Shown one piece after another: positions 50,427 through 61,442 of a stretch of 64,000 bases of DNA. The stretch covers positions 17,012-81,011 of the forward strand of contig NZ_LLER01000015.1 in NCBI RefSeq assembly GCF_001500315.1, read 5' to 3'. Origin of the DNA: Staphylococcus auricularis. Its GTDB lineage: Bacteria; Bacillota; Bacilli; Staphylococcales; Staphylococcaceae. The notes below the pieces were generated by a model. That model was not told where the DNA came from, searched no databases, and saw only the letters and a program-made list of their open reading frames with translations. Positions within the stretch are counted from its first letter, which is position 1. Each line of letters starts with the position of its first letter. Both the position numbers and the translations under genes were made by a program.

Positions 50427-51245
50427 ATGCCAAAGATAACTAAAATAGAAGTACAAAAAAATAACAGTGAACGATTTAATTTGTATCTAGATGGCGTATT
50501 CGAAATGGGTGTAGATATAAATACACTCGTTTATTTTAACTTAAAAAAGGATCAACAAGTCGAACCTGCTGAGATGGCAGAGATTCAACAATATGAACAA
50601 TATCGTCAAGGTATCAACCGCGCGATTAATTATATTTCATACCGTAAACGAACAGATAAAGAAGTCGCCCAACATCTTGCGAAAGCGGATATCAATGAAC
50701 AGACGATAGCACGTGTACTCGAATATTGTCATGAACAAAAGTTAATTGATCATGATGACTACGCCGAAAGTTTAAAAAATACGATGTTACGTACGTCAGA
50801 TAAAGGTCCAGAAACTTATCGTCAAAAATTATTTCAAGCAGGTATCGAGAATGATGTGATTGAACGCTACGTAGATTTGTATGAATCCGAACAACCTTTT
50901 GAACAAATTTTGCATGTTGCACAAAAGATTATCAAACAGAAAAAAGGTACACCGATGCAAATCAAATCGAAAGTGAGTCAATCATTGATGCAAAAAGGAT
51001 TTACCATGGGTACGATTAACGAAGTTATGTCAGAACTTAATTTTTCTCAAAGCGAAGATACGCTCGATGAGATGCTTCAACAAGACCTTGAAAAGGCCTA
51101 TCGAAAATATGACAAGAAGTATGAGGGTAGACAAGTTATACAAAAGACAATAGAAACGCTTATGAGAAAAGGATATAAATATGATAAAATTAAAATTAAA
51201 TTAAAGGAAAGCGGTCTTGAAGATGGAACAGAAACGTTTGAGTGA
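50427..51245 (+). CDS. recX: Recombination regulator RecX
   Basis: RecX binds RecA filaments and limits recombination and the SOS response. The 272-residue product is the long Firmicute form, with tandem three-helix repeats: [17 protein letters not shown] (about 70-86), [11 protein letters not shown], and a C-terminal [20 protein letters not shown] 50427 is chosen because TGGAG lies 8 bases upstream and S. aureus RecX begins [11 protein letters not shown]. The open frame reaches back to 50418. It starts a four-gene run continuing to 53988. Confidence 0.93.
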   Translation: MPKITKIEVQKNNSERFNLYLDGVFEMGVDINTLVYFNLKKDQQVEPAEMAEIQQYEQYRQGINRAINYISYRKRTDKEVAQHLAKADINEQTIARVLEYCHEQKLIDHDDYAESLKNTMLRTSDKGPETYRQKLFQAGIENDVIERYVDLYESEQPFEQILHVAQKIIKQKKGTPMQIKSKVSQSLMQKGFTMGTINEVMSELNFSQSEDTLDEMLQQDLEKAYRKYDKKYEGRQVIQKTIETLMRKGYKYDKIKIKLKESGLEDGTETFE

Positions 51246-51537
51246 AATGAACGAGCAAGAATTAAGAACAGAGATACAGCAATGTACTGAAAAAATGCGC
51301 AAAGCAGAAATGAATGGCATCATTAATGAATATGGTGTCTATCAACGTAAGATTTTAATTGCTGAAAGTTACCTCGTAGATCGTGATAAAGTAGAAATTG
51401 GCAAGATTTACAAATTAAATGATGGTACTGAGGATTACTTTAAAGTTGAAAGACTGAAAGGTATTTTCGCGTGGGGCTTTAGAATCAACAGTACAGAACC
51501 TGAAGAAGGGTTACCACTCGCATTATTAAATATATAG
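51223..51537 (+). CDS. YfhH-family protein (DUF1811)
   Basis: The 104-residue protein has a helical N-terminal half ([20 protein letters not shown]) and a small beta-rich C-terminal domain ([30 protein letters not shown]) typical of YfhH. Function is unknown. The start overlaps the end of recX by 23 bases. TTG 51217 has the better ribosome-site spacing (AAAGGA, 8 bases) and ATG 51223 the better codon; the proteins differ by two residues. The coupling to recX recurs in Firmicutes. Confidence 0.8.
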   Translation: MEQKRLSEMNEQELRTEIQQCTEKMRKAEMNGIINEYGVYQRKILIAESYLVDRDKVEIGKIYKLNDGTEDYFKVERLKGIFAWGFRINSTEPEEGLPLALLNI

Positions 51538-51552
51538 AAGGATGAAATAAAA

Positions 51553-53085
51553 ATGGGCAGTTCAATCATTTTAAAGTTACTGAATGTAACGCAATATTAT
51601 AGAAATAACAATGCCAGAAAGTGGTACGCACCTTACGGATATGATGCTGACAATATCGAGCTCAATAATATTCAACTCCATATCTATCAAGGCGAATCAC
51701 TCGGCGTTATTGGTGAACCCGACTCTTCCAAATCACTGATCGGGCGATTGTTGGCAGAAGAAATCAAACCAGATAAAGGACGTGTCGTTCGAAAAAGAGA
51801 TATTTTCTTCGCTGATATAGAAGATAAAGTTTATCAACGTGATAGCGTGTATGATTATATCAATAATGTGGTTTCACTGTTCCCACGCAATGATAATCCT
51901 GCAGAAATCGTTCAATCGGTTATTGATCAAGCACAGTTATCAGATGATACTGAAACACCGGTACAACGATTAACTGACGAACAGTATGCGCAGTTATCCT
52001 TTGTGTTAGCACAGTTATCTGAAGCAAGTATTATTATCTTTAATCACATTATCCAACATCTCTCAGACACGCAATTTGAAGCGATGATTCCTTTTGCGAA
52101 ACAATACATAGAAAATAATCAAACACTCGTCTTCATTGATGACGATGTTGATCGAATAGAACAAGTATCTAACTATATTGCTTGGATTTCACATGGACAG
52201 TTAAGAATGGAAGGGCAATTAAAAGAAGTGCTTCCAATGTTTAGAGAGCATGAGAAAGATCGCTTATCTATCCAAACCGAAGAAGATGAAGCAAACTTTG
52301 ACCTAGATTGGAAACAAAGCAGAAACCGTATTCCAGAACTTGCTAACAACTTTAAACGGGTAGAACGTTATCAACATCAAAAACCACCTGCGATATTATA
52401 CCGTTTCTGGGGTCTGTTGCTTGTATTTGTACTCGGAGCCGTCCTCATGTTGGTACTGGTCTTTAACAACGTAGGCAGATTAGATATAGCTCAGAATATT
52501 GACCAAAATAAAATCCAGGATCAACAACAAAATCCGTTTGAAGAAACACTAGCTTACGGCATTGCTTTGAACAAAGAAAAATTACAACGCATCGGCTCTG
52601 ATCAAACGTTATCATCTAAAAAATATGCACTGTATACGATCACAGGTGAAAATACGAAGAATTATCGTGTCCAAGTCGATGGCAAAGATTACAAGATTGC
52701 TAAAAATAACGTGCGTTACTTTGACCCTGCTGGGTTATACGAAAAGCATCAAATGCAAACCTTGGCACCTTATATGAAGAATAATTATATTAACTTTGTA
52801 GATTACTTCAACAGTCAATTACACAAATCGCACAATGAGGTAACAGACACGCTTGTTCCTGAAAATGATAAAGACCAACGTTTTGTCGTACCGATTACAC
52901 AACAACCGATTGATATGCTATTTAATGATAAAAATAACTTGGCTGGGTTTGTCTATCCAATGACGAAAAAAGATGAGCTTAAGAAAAAATACGATATTAA
53001 CAGTAATTCATGGATGGTCAAAACAGACAGCGGTTATCTCATGGCAGATATGAAAAATAAAAAATGGATTTATATTGAATTGTAG
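51553..53085 (+). CDS. TagH-like ABC protein with degenerate ATPase motifs, membrane helix and extracellular domain
   Basis: Residues 1-240 resemble an ABC ATPase of the teichoic-acid export (TagH) type. Then come one membrane helix (about 285-305) and an extracellular domain of about 200 residues. Every ATP motif is altered. The Walker A position reads GEPDSSKS rather than GxxGxGKS. The signature is replaced by TDEQYAQLS. Walker B reads SIIIFNHII, lacking Asp and Glu, and the switch His is Asp (FIDDDVD). It is therefore unlikely to hydrolyse ATP normally. The next gene encodes a TagG-like membrane partner 9 bases downstream. Role unknown; a scaffold or regulator of wall polymer assembly is an inference. 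Confidence 0.7.
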   Translation: MGSSIILKLLNVTQYYRNNNARKWYAPYGYDADNIELNNIQLHIYQGESLGVIGEPDSSKSLIGRLLAEEIKPDKGRVVRKRDIFFADIEDKVYQRDSVYDYINNVVSLFPRNDNPAEIVQSVIDQAQLSDDTETPVQRLTDEQYAQLSFVLAQLSEASIIIFNHIIQHLSDTQFEAMIPFAKQYIENNQTLVFIDDDVDRIEQVSNYIAWISHGQLRMEGQLKEVLPMFREHEKDRLSIQTEEDEANFDLDWKQSRNRIPELANNFKRVERYQHQKPPAILYRFWGLLLVFVLGAVLMLVLVFNNVGRLDIAQNIDQNKIQDQQQNPFEETLAYGIALNKEKLQRIGSDQTLSSKKYALYTITGENTKNYRVQVDGKDYKIAKNNVRYFDPAGLYEKHQMQTLAPYMKNNYINFVDYFNSQLHKSHNEVTDTLVPENDKDQRFVVPITQQPIDMLFNDKNNLAGFVYPMTKKDELKKKYDINSNSWMVKTDSGYLMADMKNKKWIYIEL

Positions 53086-53094
53086 GTGTGAAAA

Positions 53095-53988
53095 ATGATA
53101 GATAGTATCGTAGATTTTTATAAACATTTACCACATCTATGGCATCATGCAATACATCGGGTGAAACATGAGTGGAAATGGTTTATATTACCAGTTTTAA
53201 TTAGTGCTATATTACTGATTGCGTTAATGGTGAGCTTTCATGTAAAAGGTACGCCAGATCTCAATCAAGCGCGTTGGTATTATAGATTAAGTGCATTTAC
53301 TTCATTTATGTTCGTGTGGTTCGCCATTTATCGAGGATATAAATTATTCGAAGAAGATTATTGGTATAATCGACAATTGAGTTTAACGCCCGTGGTGCAT
53401 AATGTGCTCGTGGCAATCATTTATAGTGTATTGTTAGGCATCATGGAAATCATATATATTGTTGCGACCCCATTAAACATAGAAAGTTCAGTCCTTGCTG
53501 TGTTGTTCTTTATGCTCATGTCAGTCATCTTTATTATTTTAAGCTCAACAATTTTAGGGCAGTTTACATTGGTGAGTAACAAAGTAGATATCATCTATTT
53601 CATCTTGTCAGTAGTGATTTTTATATTGCTACCAATTTGGTACATACCGACATCTTATGATTCACTCGTGACGCATCTACTCATGATCAATCCAGTATTT
53701 TATCTCGTTGATGGTATGGCACAATCTGTTGTATTAGGTGTTGTAAGCTTAACGAATATTCCTTATCATCTTTACTTTATTTTCATCTTTGCGATTGGAT
53801 TTGTGATTAATTACGGTTTAACACGTTATGTGGTATATAAAAAATACGAAGTTGAACCACGATTCGCCACGGTTTCTACAGAAGAAACAAAGCAAACTGA
53901 AGCGACAGTGATAGAGGAAGACGAAGCACATAGAGATGCAACAACACAAACAACTGACGAAACCAATAGTGATCAAAACAAAAACTGA
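53095..53988 (+). CDS. TagG-like ABC-2 type membrane protein
   Basis: The 297-residue protein has six to seven predicted helices (about 33-52, 67-84, 103-122, 133-156, 163-182, 220-243). LMINPVFYLVDGMAQSVVLG recalls the conserved segment of polysaccharide-exporting permeases such as TagG/TarG. An N-terminal amphipathic helix (YKHLPHLWHHAIHRV) precedes the first span, as in that family. The last 45 residues are a Thr/Glu/Asp-rich disordered tail. With the preceding pseudo-ATPase gene it forms an exporter-like pair. The start follows TAGGTGTGAAAA. Confidence 0.7.
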   Translation: MIDSIVDFYKHLPHLWHHAIHRVKHEWKWFILPVLISAILLIALMVSFHVKGTPDLNQARWYYRLSAFTSFMFVWFAIYRGYKLFEEDYWYNRQLSLTPVVHNVLVAIIYSVLLGIMEIIYIVATPLNIESSVLAVLFFMLMSVIFIILSSTILGQFTLVSNKVDIIYFILSVVIFILLPIWYIPTSYDSLVTHLLMINPVFYLVDGMAQSVVLGVVSLTNIPYHLYFIFIFAIGFVINYGLTRYVVYKKYEVEPRFATVSTEETKQTEATVIEEDEAHRDATTQTTDETNSDQNKN

Positions 53989-54038
53989 TTCAAATAGGTG
54001 ACCGTTTCATAGGCGGTTATCCTATTAATAAATAATGA

Positions 54039-54097
54039 AAAAAGCACTATAAAAGGCTGAGACGTTCATCTTGTCTCAACCTCATATAGTGCTTTTA
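54039..54097. terminator. Bidirectional terminator after the TagGH-like pair
   Basis: AAAAGCACTATA pairs with TATAGTGCTTTT, with an inner TGAGAC/GTCTCA stem. Confidence 0.85.
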
Positions 54098-54106
54098 TTA
54101 TGTGTA

Positions 54107-55084
54107 TTATTGTGCGTATAATTTACGCTGTAATTTTTCTTCACTAAAGACCCAACCAATGTAAGAGTGATCGATATTGTTTTCTTCATCAAGATGGGCG
54201 ATGGCTACGAAAGAATAATGGCCATTTTTCAGATAACGTAAATCGATGAGTCGGATTTCTGTGGTACCGTCATCAAGATCTGTTTTTTGCCAACGGTATA
54301 CAGAAGAAAAGTTTAAAAATGTTCTGATGTTTTTATCATTCTGTACATATTGCATGAGATCATCACTAGGGAAAGGTTGGCGTTCAACCTTGTCACTAAA
54401 GACGATATTGCCACCGTAGCTACGACCTACATAATCATAATTTTCAGTTTGTATACCTACGCGCCATTCCATAAATTTCATCGTCGGTGCTACGAAAACT
54501 TTGACTGGATGTTGTTCTGCTTGTATTAATTTAACAGCCTTACGCTTGATAAACGCTTGCATGCGAAATCTTAAAATATAATAAATGATGAGTATACCTA
54601 TGATAGGGAAGAATGCGAGAAATGGATGGACGCCCAGCACCCAAAGCAAAATGCCAATACACAATAAGACAAAAATGATAGGATCAAATGTGTTGATGAC
54701 ACTGAGCTGAATCCACTTATTTGTAATTGGCCGTAAAGCCTGTGTACCATAGGAATTAAAGATATCAACAAAGACATGGAGAAAGACTGCAAGTTGAGCC
54801 CACATCCAGACATGTGTAATATCTACACTATTAAAGAAAGTAAAAATAACTAAGCTTATGAGTAATGGCCAGAGAATAGTAAATGGAATTGAATGGGTGA
54901 TACCACGATGATTCGCAATATAAGTTGCGTTATCTTTCAGTTTCAATACCGTATCACTATCTGGGATTAACGATCCCGCAATTAACGTTGTCGCTGTCGC
55001 TGCAAATGAGCCAGACATCGCAGGATCTTGCGTCGCGAGCGCAGTCAGCCCAATACCCATAACGATATGCGTAGCTGTATCCAT
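54107..55084 (-). CDS. YfhP/YdjM-type membrane-bound metal-dependent hydrolase family protein
   Basis: The 325-residue protein starts with the family's His/Asp cluster: MDTATHIVMG, SLIPDSDTV and NHRGITHSIPF, followed by HVFVDIFNSYGTQAL. These residues probably bind metal at the membrane face. Four or five helices fill residues 1-175; the C-terminal 150 residues are soluble and beta-rich. Substrate is unknown. ATG 55084 is chosen because the family begins MDT-THxVMG; the frame runs to 55093. It is divergent from mutY. Confidence 0.83.
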   Translation of the reverse strand: MDTATHIVMGIGLTALATQDPAMSGSFAATATTLIAGSLIPDSDTVLKLKDNATYIANHRGITHSIPFTILWPLLISLVIFTFFNSVDITHVWMWAQLAVFLHVFVDIFNSYGTQALRPITNKWIQLSVINTFDPIIFVLLCIGILLWVLGVHPFLAFFPIIGILIIYYILRFRMQAFIKRKAVKLIQAEQHPVKVFVAPTMKFMEWRVGIQTENYDYVGRSYGGNIVFSDKVERQPFPSDDLMQYVQNDKNIRTFLNFSSVYRWQKTDLDDGTTEIRLIDLRYLKNGHYSFVAIAHLDEENNIDHSYIGWVFSEEKLQRKLYAQ

Positions 55085-55191
55085 AGCGTTCACTCATTTC
55101 GTGTGGATGTTTATGTTTATGAATAGTTAAAATATAACATAGCAAACGGAGAAATGGGAAATTTTAGATATGAGGAGGAACCTAACGACAG

Positions 55192-56253
55192 ATGTATAAT
55201 GAAGCGAGTTTTAAGCCAAATATTGTAAATTGGTTTAAAGAAAATCAGCGAGAAATGCCGTGGAGAGAAACATCGAATCCATACTATATATGGCTGAGTG
55301 AAGTCATGTTACAACAAACACAAGTTAAGACCGTGATTGACTACTATCATCGTTTCATTGAACGATTCCCAACGATTAAATATTTAAGTGAAGCGGATGA
55401 AGATGAGGTTTTAAAATACTGGGAAGGTTTAGGTTATTATAGCCGAGCGCGCAACTTTCACACAGCAGTACAAGAAGTTCACGAAAGTTATAATGACGAA
55501 GTGCCTAATGATCCCGAACAATTTAAAGCACTTAAAGGTGTTGGCCCCTATACCCAAGCAGCCGTGATGAGCATTGCATTCGACCAACCGCTAGCGACAG
55601 TGGATGGTAATGTATTCCGCGTATGGTCTCGTTTAAATAATGACACTCGAGATACGAAACTGCAGTCTACTCGTAAAGCATTTGAACAAGAACTTGAGCC
55701 TTATGTCCAAGAAGAAGCGGGCACGTTTAACCAAGCAATGATGGAACTCGGCGCATTGGTATGTACACCGAAATCACCATTATGCTTATTTTGCCCGGTT
55801 CAAGAAAACTGTGAAGCCTTTGCGGAAGGCACCGTGGCAGAACTACCTGTAAAAACGACTAAGGTGAAGAAAAAAACAGTGAATCAACGTGTGTATTTAG
55901 TGCAAAATGAGAAAGGTGAATTGCTCATTGAACGACGACAACAAAAATTATTACATGGTATGTGGGAATTTCCGATGTTTGAAGAAGGAGCGGAACTTCC
56001 ATTCGAAACCTTATTGCATCAACCGATACATATCAAAGAAACACCGAGTTACCAGTTAAAACATCAGTTTACACATTTAACTTGGAATATAGAGGTGTTC
56101 GAAACTTCACCTGTGATTGATAGTTCGCAAATTGAACTTCCTGAACATATGACATGGATGAACCTTGATGATAAAGAACACTATAACTTACCAGTGAGCA
56201 TGTCTAAGATTTATCAGTTCATTTGTTCAAGTGATTCATTCGGGAAATCATAA
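55192..56253 (+). CDS. mutY: A/G-specific adenine DNA glycosylase MutY
   Basis: MutY removes adenine paired with 8-oxoguanine. The 353-residue product has the catalytic Glu37 (LSEVMLQQTQ), the helix-hairpin-helix LKGVGPYTQAAVMS and Asp in ATVDGNVFRV. It also has the 4Fe-4S pattern CTPKSPLCLFCPVQENC, and a C-terminal NUDIX-like domain (LIERRQQKLLHGMWEFP) that recognises 8-oxoG. Length is normal. The start follows GAGGAGGAA. Confidence 0.97.
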   Translation: MYNEASFKPNIVNWFKENQREMPWRETSNPYYIWLSEVMLQQTQVKTVIDYYHRFIERFPTIKYLSEADEDEVLKYWEGLGYYSRARNFHTAVQEVHESYNDEVPNDPEQFKALKGVGPYTQAAVMSIAFDQPLATVDGNVFRVWSRLNNDTRDTKLQSTRKAFEQELEPYVQEEAGTFNQAMMELGALVCTPKSPLCLFCPVQENCEAFAEGTVAELPVKTTKVKKKTVNQRVYLVQNEKGELLIERRQQKLLHGMWEFPMFEEGAELPFETLLHQPIHIKETPSYQLKHQFTHLTWNIEVFETSPVIDSSQIELPEHMTWMNLDDKEHYNLPVSMSKIYQFICSSDSFGKS

Positions 56254-56284
56254 TGAGGTATGTTATAATTTGTATGGTAATTAA

Positions 56285-56848
<564 letters not shown>

Positions 56849-56965
56849 GCATATCTCATGTGTTAATGTGAAATATTGGGTATGATATGAGTCGAATAGT
56901 AACAGTATGATACTCACCATATGATGAGTAAGCACAGTAAACATAATAGAAACTCGTGCTCACTG

Positions 56966-57004
56966 CAGCCTAGTTCGTAAAGATTCACGAGGCTAGGCTG
57001 TTTC
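56966..57004 (+). terminator. Terminator upstream of the ABC exporter gene
   Basis: CAGCCTAG (56966-56973) pairs with CTAGGCTG (56993-57000), followed by a short TTTC tract. Confidence 0.6.
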
Positions 57005-57036
57005 ATTTGCTAACACGAAGAGGGGTAATGTCATTT

Positions 57037-58773
57037 ATGATTAGACGATATTTAAGGTTTGTTAAACCTTATAAATGGCGAATTATAATTACAATCATTG
57101 TAGGTATTATCAAATTTGGTATCCCGATGTTAATCCCACTATTAATTAAATACGTCATTGATGATGTGATTAATAATGGTGAGATTGATACACAACAAAA
57201 AATGCTCAGACTCGCAATTGCATTAGGGATCGCGATATTCATTTTTGTTGTTATTAGACCACCGATTGAATTCATTAGACAATATTTAGCACAGTGGACA
57301 AGTAATAAGATACTGTACGATATTAGACGACACTTATATAACCACTTACAAGCATTAAGTGCTCGATTTTATGCGAATAATCAAGCTGGTCAAGTCATCT
57401 CTCGTGTGATCAATGATGTAGAACAAACGAAGGATTTCATTTTAACCGGACTGATGAACATCTGGTTGGACTGCGTCACGATTGTACTCGCGCTTACAAT
57501 CATGTTCTTCCTAGATGTGAAACTCACGTTGGCAGCAATGTTTATCTTCCCATTCTATATCATTACCGTTTATTTCTTCTTTGGCCGTTTGCGAAAATTA
57601 ACGCGTAAACGTTCACAAGCTTTAGCAGAAGTTCAAGGTTTCTTAACAGAACGCGTGCAAGGTATGTCCGTCGTTAAAAGCTTTGCGATTGAAGAAAATG
57701 AAGCAGAAAATTTTGATGCACATAACCAACATTTCTTAGATCGCGCATTCAAACATACGAGATGGAATGCTTATGCCTTTGCAGCAGTGAATACCGTGAC
57801 AGATATCGGGCCACTGATTGTCATCGGTATTGGCGGTTTCCTTGCAATCAACGGTTCTATCACTGTAGGTACACTCGCAGCCTTTGTTGGTTATCTCGAA
57901 CAATTATTCAGTCCATTACGTCGCTTAGTGTCATCATTTACAACACTTACACAAAGCTTCGCCTCTATGGACCGAGTGTTCCAATTATTTGATGAAGATT
58001 ACGACATTAAAAATAAAAAAGGCGCACAACCGATTGCGATTCAACAAGGTGACATCAGTTTAGATCACGTTTATTTCAAATATAATGAAGATGAAGATAT
58101 GATCTTACGGGATATTAATTTAGATGTCCATCAAGGTGAAACGGTGGCCTTCGTCGGCATGAGTGGGGGCGGAAAATCAACATTAATCAACTTGATTCCA
58201 CGCTTTTACGATACGACGAAAGGTTCGATCACGATAGATCAACATCCAATCAAAGATTTCTTAACGGGTAGTTTACGTAGTCAAATCGGCTTAGTTCAAC
58301 AAGATAATATCTTATTCTCCGATACGATACGTGAAAATATTCTACTTGGTAAGCCAGATGCGACAGATGAAGAAATTGTACAAGCTGCTAAAATGGCAAA
58401 CGCTTATGATTTTATACAAGAATTACCACATGGCTTTGAAACTGAAGTAGGGGAAAACGGTGTGAAATTGTCAGGTGGACAAAAACAACGTATTTCCATT
58501 GCCCGTATTTTCCTTAACAATCCACCGATTATTATATTGGATGAAGCGACAAGTGCGTTAGACCTTGAAAGTGAAGCGATTATCCAAGATGCACTTAATG
58601 TGTTGAGCGAAGATCGTACGACACTAATTGTAGCGCACAGATTATCTACCATCACACACGCTGATAAAATTGTAGTGATGGAAAACGGACAAATCGTAGA
58701 AACAGGTACGCATCAAGAGTTATTAGATCGCAACGGTCAATATGCACATTTATTTAATATCCAAAACTTGTAA
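57037..58773 (+). CDS. Multidrug-type ABC exporter, Sav1866 homologue
   Basis: The 578-residue half-transporter, the same length as S. aureus Sav1866, would form a homodimer exporting lipids or drugs. Six membrane helices occupy residues 1-320 ([17 protein letters not shown]...). The ATPase domain is complete: Walker [11 protein letters not shown]-loop VQQDNILF, signature LSGGQKQR, Walker [12 protein letters not shown], and H-loop VAHRL. ATG 57037 is chosen to match Sav1866; AAGAGGGG lies upstream, and an in-frame ATG at 57028 is too close to it. Confidence 0.96.
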   Translation: MIRRYLRFVKPYKWRIIITIIVGIIKFGIPMLIPLLIKYVIDDVINNGEIDTQQKMLRLAIALGIAIFIFVVIRPPIEFIRQYLAQWTSNKILYDIRRHLYNHLQALSARFYANNQAGQVISRVINDVEQTKDFILTGLMNIWLDCVTIVLALTIMFFLDVKLTLAAMFIFPFYIITVYFFFGRLRKLTRKRSQALAEVQGFLTERVQGMSVVKSFAIEENEAENFDAHNQHFLDRAFKHTRWNAYAFAAVNTVTDIGPLIVIGIGGFLAINGSITVGTLAAFVGYLEQLFSPLRRLVSSFTTLTQSFASMDRVFQLFDEDYDIKNKKGAQPIAIQQGDISLDHVYFKYNEDEDMILRDINLDVHQGETVAFVGMSGGGKSTLINLIPRFYDTTKGSITIDQHPIKDFLTGSLRSQIGLVQQDNILFSDTIRENILLGKPDATDEEIVQAAKMANAYDFIQELPHGFETEVGENGVKLSGGQKQRISIARIFLNNPPIIILDEATSALDLESEAIIQDALNVLSEDRTTLIVAHRLSTITHADKIVVMENGQIVETGTHQELLDRNGQYAHLFNIQNL

Positions 58774-58791
58774 GAGACGATAATAAATCAT

Positions 58792-58842
58792 AAAAAAACA
58801 GGTACGGCACTACATTTAATTGTTGTGTCATACCTGTTTTTT
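58792..58842. terminator. Bidirectional terminator after the ABC exporter gene
   Basis: AAAAAACAGGTA pairs with TACCTGTTTTTT around a long loop. Confidence 0.85.
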
Positions 58843-58901
58843 CATTTGGTTACGCGTTTTCAAATTGTAAAGATGATAGAGACATCATTCATCATTGTAG
58901 A

Positions 58902-59996
58902 TTAAAGATCTAAATCTTCTTTAAGAATATCAATATCGTCATCTTTATTGTGATATGAGAAGAAACTCATTTCAATACGTTCAAGATGTTCTAACGTATA
59001 ACGATATTCCTCGATTGCAGCAATGATTTGAATGATGTTTGCGTATGAATACTCAGTTTGGTAAGGATCTCGTTGTATATCGGCAAAGAAAGCGTCGATG
59101 AGTTCTTTCTTTTGAGGATATTCAATTTGATTTTCCAGTTGTCGTGTATCGAATTTTGCTTTACGAGATAAACTAAGGAAAATTTGTTCATGAAAGCTTG
59201 TTAAGCTATCGATTTCAAGTTTAATCTGTAGTAGTAAATGATTGTTAATACTATGAAGATCATTTTGATAACGATTCATCCGTTTGAGTACTTCATAAGC
59301 TTTTCGTGTACTTAAGACGACTTCTTTAAGTAGCACTTTTTTACGATTTTGCGCAAATACATTACGTTTTAATAATGGTTGTTCTTCTTCATAATACCCT
59401 AAGATTTGCTCTAATTTTTTGATACGCTCATTAATATAGCCTCTATCTTCTTTGATATTTTGATATTCTGAAGCGTCATTTAGTACTAATTTAAACCACA
59501 CAAAGATATCTGAACAGATATTCAATGAATTATTGTATAACTTAGATTCAAACTTAGGTGGTAAAAATAAAAAGTTCACAATAGAAGAACTAAAGACACC
59601 AATCATAACAAGCACAAATCGAAAGAAAGCAGCTGTATAGAAGTTACCGGTATTTTGCCCCATAACAATGAGCGCTGTCACACTAGCTAACGTTGCAACA
59701 TGTGCAAGATTGAATCTAAACAAGATTGCGATGAGCAAGATGACTGTGACGCCCATAATGACGAGATGGTTACCAAAAACTGTCACCATACCGACTGCTA
59801 ATAGTAAGCCGATAACGTTACCGATTGCTTGGTCGGAAACGGTCTTGATGGAACGGTACACACTCGGTTGCATCGCTACGACCGCACTGACACCTGCAAT
59901 CGCCTTAAGTCCAGCAGAATCAGGTAAAAAAGAAGCAATAAAGAGTGCAAGAATAATTGCGATACCTGTTTTCAGTATTCTAGCGCCTAACTTCAA
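58902..59996 (-). CDS. Aromatic acid exporter family (DUF939) membrane protein
   Basis: The 364-residue protein begins with six compact membrane helices (GARILKTGIAIILALFIASFLPD, then VIGLLLAVGMVTVFG and others up to residue 150). A long helical cytosolic half with coiled-coil character follows. It shares with the protein at 36511-37497 the GAR-LKTG start and the S-LVNFLFLPPKF-like end of the helix bundle, so the two are paralogues. The start is TTG behind GAGGAG with 8-base spacing. Substrate is unknown. It lies 73 bases after hemL on the same strand. Confidence 0.8.
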   Translation of the reverse strand: MKLGARILKTGIAIILALFIASFLPDSAGLKAIAGVSAVVAMQPSVYRSIKTVSDQAIGNVIGLLLAVGMVTVFGNHLVIMGVTVILLIAILFRFNLAHVATLASVTALIVMGQNTGNFYTAAFFRFVLVMIGVFSSSIVNFLFLPPKFESKLYNNSLNICSDIFVWFKLVLNDASEYQNIKEDRGYINERIKKLEQILGYYEEEQPLLKRNVFAQNRKKVLLKEVVLSTRKAYEVLKRMNRYQNDLHSINNHLLLQIKLEIDSLTSFHEQIFLSLSRKAKFDTRQLENQIEYPQKKELIDAFFADIQRDPYQTEYSYANIIQIIAAIEEYRYTLEHLERIEMSFFSYHNKDDDIDILKEDLDL

Positions 59997-60069
59997 AGCA
60001 ATAGCTCCTCATATATTATTAATTTATATATCATTATTGTTATACAACGATTGAGTATAAAAATCAACT

Positions 60070-61359
60070 TTATTTCATTTGACTAAATGCGTAATCCGCA
60101 GCTCTTAATGTTTCATCAATGTCTTCTTCGGTATGTTCGGTTGTTAAGAACCAAGCTTCGAATTTAGACGGTGCTAAGTTGATGCCTTGATTTAGCATGA
60201 GTTTGAAGAATTTCGCAAAAGCTTCACCGTCTGAGTTTTCAGCTTGTTCATAGTTTGTGACTTTTTCATCTGTAAAGTAGAGGGTCATCGCACCATAGAC
60301 GCGGTTGATTGTTGCTGTGATGTTGTGTTTATCAATGAGTTCATTTAACCCATCTTCTAATCGTTTACCAAGTTGGTCTAATTTTTCATAAACACCATCT
60401 TGTTCAAGTACTTCTAATAAGGCAATACCCGCTTTCATAGAGAGTGGGTTACCCGCCATTGTTCCTGCTTGGTATGCTGGTCCAAGTGGTGCGACTTGTT
60501 CCATGATATCTTGTTTACCGCCGTAACCACCAATTGGAAGACCACCGCCGACAATTTTACCGAATGCAGTAAGGTCAGGGTATACTTTATATAAATCCTG
60601 TGCTGCACCATAGTGGAATCTAAATGCAGTGATCACTTCGTCGTAAATCACTAGACTTCCATTATCGTGTGTGATTTCGTTGATGGCTTCAAGGAAACCT
60701 GGTTTTGGTTCAACCATACCAAAGTTACCGACGATAGGTTCGACGAGTACACATGCAATGTCGTCACCCCAATAATCAATTGCTTCTTTATAAGCATCGA
60801 TATCATTATATGGAACAGTAATCACTTCTTGTGCGACGCTTTGCGGAACACCTGCAGAGTCTGGAGAACCTAGTTGTGAAGGGCCGCTACCAGCTGCAAC
60901 TAATACTAAATCTGAGTGGCCATGATATTGACCTGCAAATTTGATGATTTTGTTGCGTTTTGTATATGCACGAGCCACACGAATCGTTGTCATTACAGCT
61001 TCTGTACCAGAGTTTACGAAGCGGATTTTTTCGAGTGAAGGGATGGCTTCCCGTAATTTTTTCGCAAAATCAATTTCAAGTTCTGTAGGTGTACCATATA
61101 ATACACCTTTTGCAGCTTGTTCTTGGATTGCTTTTGTAATGTGTGGATGAGCTTGACCGGTAATGACAGGACCATAAGCCTGTAGATAGTCAATGTATTT
61201 ATTACCATCTACATCGTATAAATAAGCGCCTTTACCTTCACGCATGACGACGGGTGCACCGCCGTCGACAGCTTTATATGAACGAGACGGAGAGTTGACG
61301 CCGCCTAGAATGTATTCATCTGAATATTGTTGAAGTCTTTCACTTTCACTAAAATTCAT
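60070..61359 (-). CDS. hemL: Glutamate-1-semialdehyde 2,1-aminomutase
   Basis: The PLP enzyme converts glutamate-1-semialdehyde to 5-aminolevulinate, the first haem precursor. The 429-residue product has [31 protein letters not shown] and [16 protein letters not shown]. The PLP Lys is in [19 protein letters not shown]. Staphylococci carry two such genes, one in the hem operon and one (hemL2/gsaB) elsewhere; this copy has no hem neighbours and fits the second. ATG 61359 is chosen: AGAGG lies 9 bases upstream. It is divergent from bcp across about 80 bases. Confidence 0.94.
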   Translation of the reverse strand: MNFSESERLQQYSDEYILGGVNSPSRSYKAVDGGAPVVMREGKGAYLYDVDGNKYIDYLQAYGPVITGQAHPHITKAIQEQAAKGVLYGTPTELEIDFAKKLREAIPSLEKIRFVNSGTEAVMTTIRVARAYTKRNKIIKFAGQYHGHSDLVLVAAGSGPSQLGSPDSAGVPQSVAQEVITVPYNDIDAYKEAIDYWGDDIACVLVEPIVGNFGMVEPKPGFLEAINEITHDNGSLVIYDEVITAFRFHYGAAQDLYKVYPDLTAFGKIVGGGLPIGGYGGKQDIMEQVAPLGPAYQAGTMAGNPLSMKAGIALLEVLEQDGVYEKLDQLGKRLEDGLNELIDKHNITATINRVYGAMTLYFTDEKVTNYEQAENSDGEAFAKFFKLMLNQGINLAPSKFEAWFLTTEHTEEDIDETLRAADYAFSQMK

Positions 61360-61442
61360 AGTTATCAACCTCTTTTAATTTATTATCTTCGCCTATTATC
61401 GTATCATAAAATAAACATTAATAAGAAGAAACAGGTGAGGAT

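Noticed and set aside
61369..61442. A PerR box in the hemL-bcp gap
   Set aside because: The best candidates match only about 9 of 14 positions, or lack the central spacer base, so I could not support a site.
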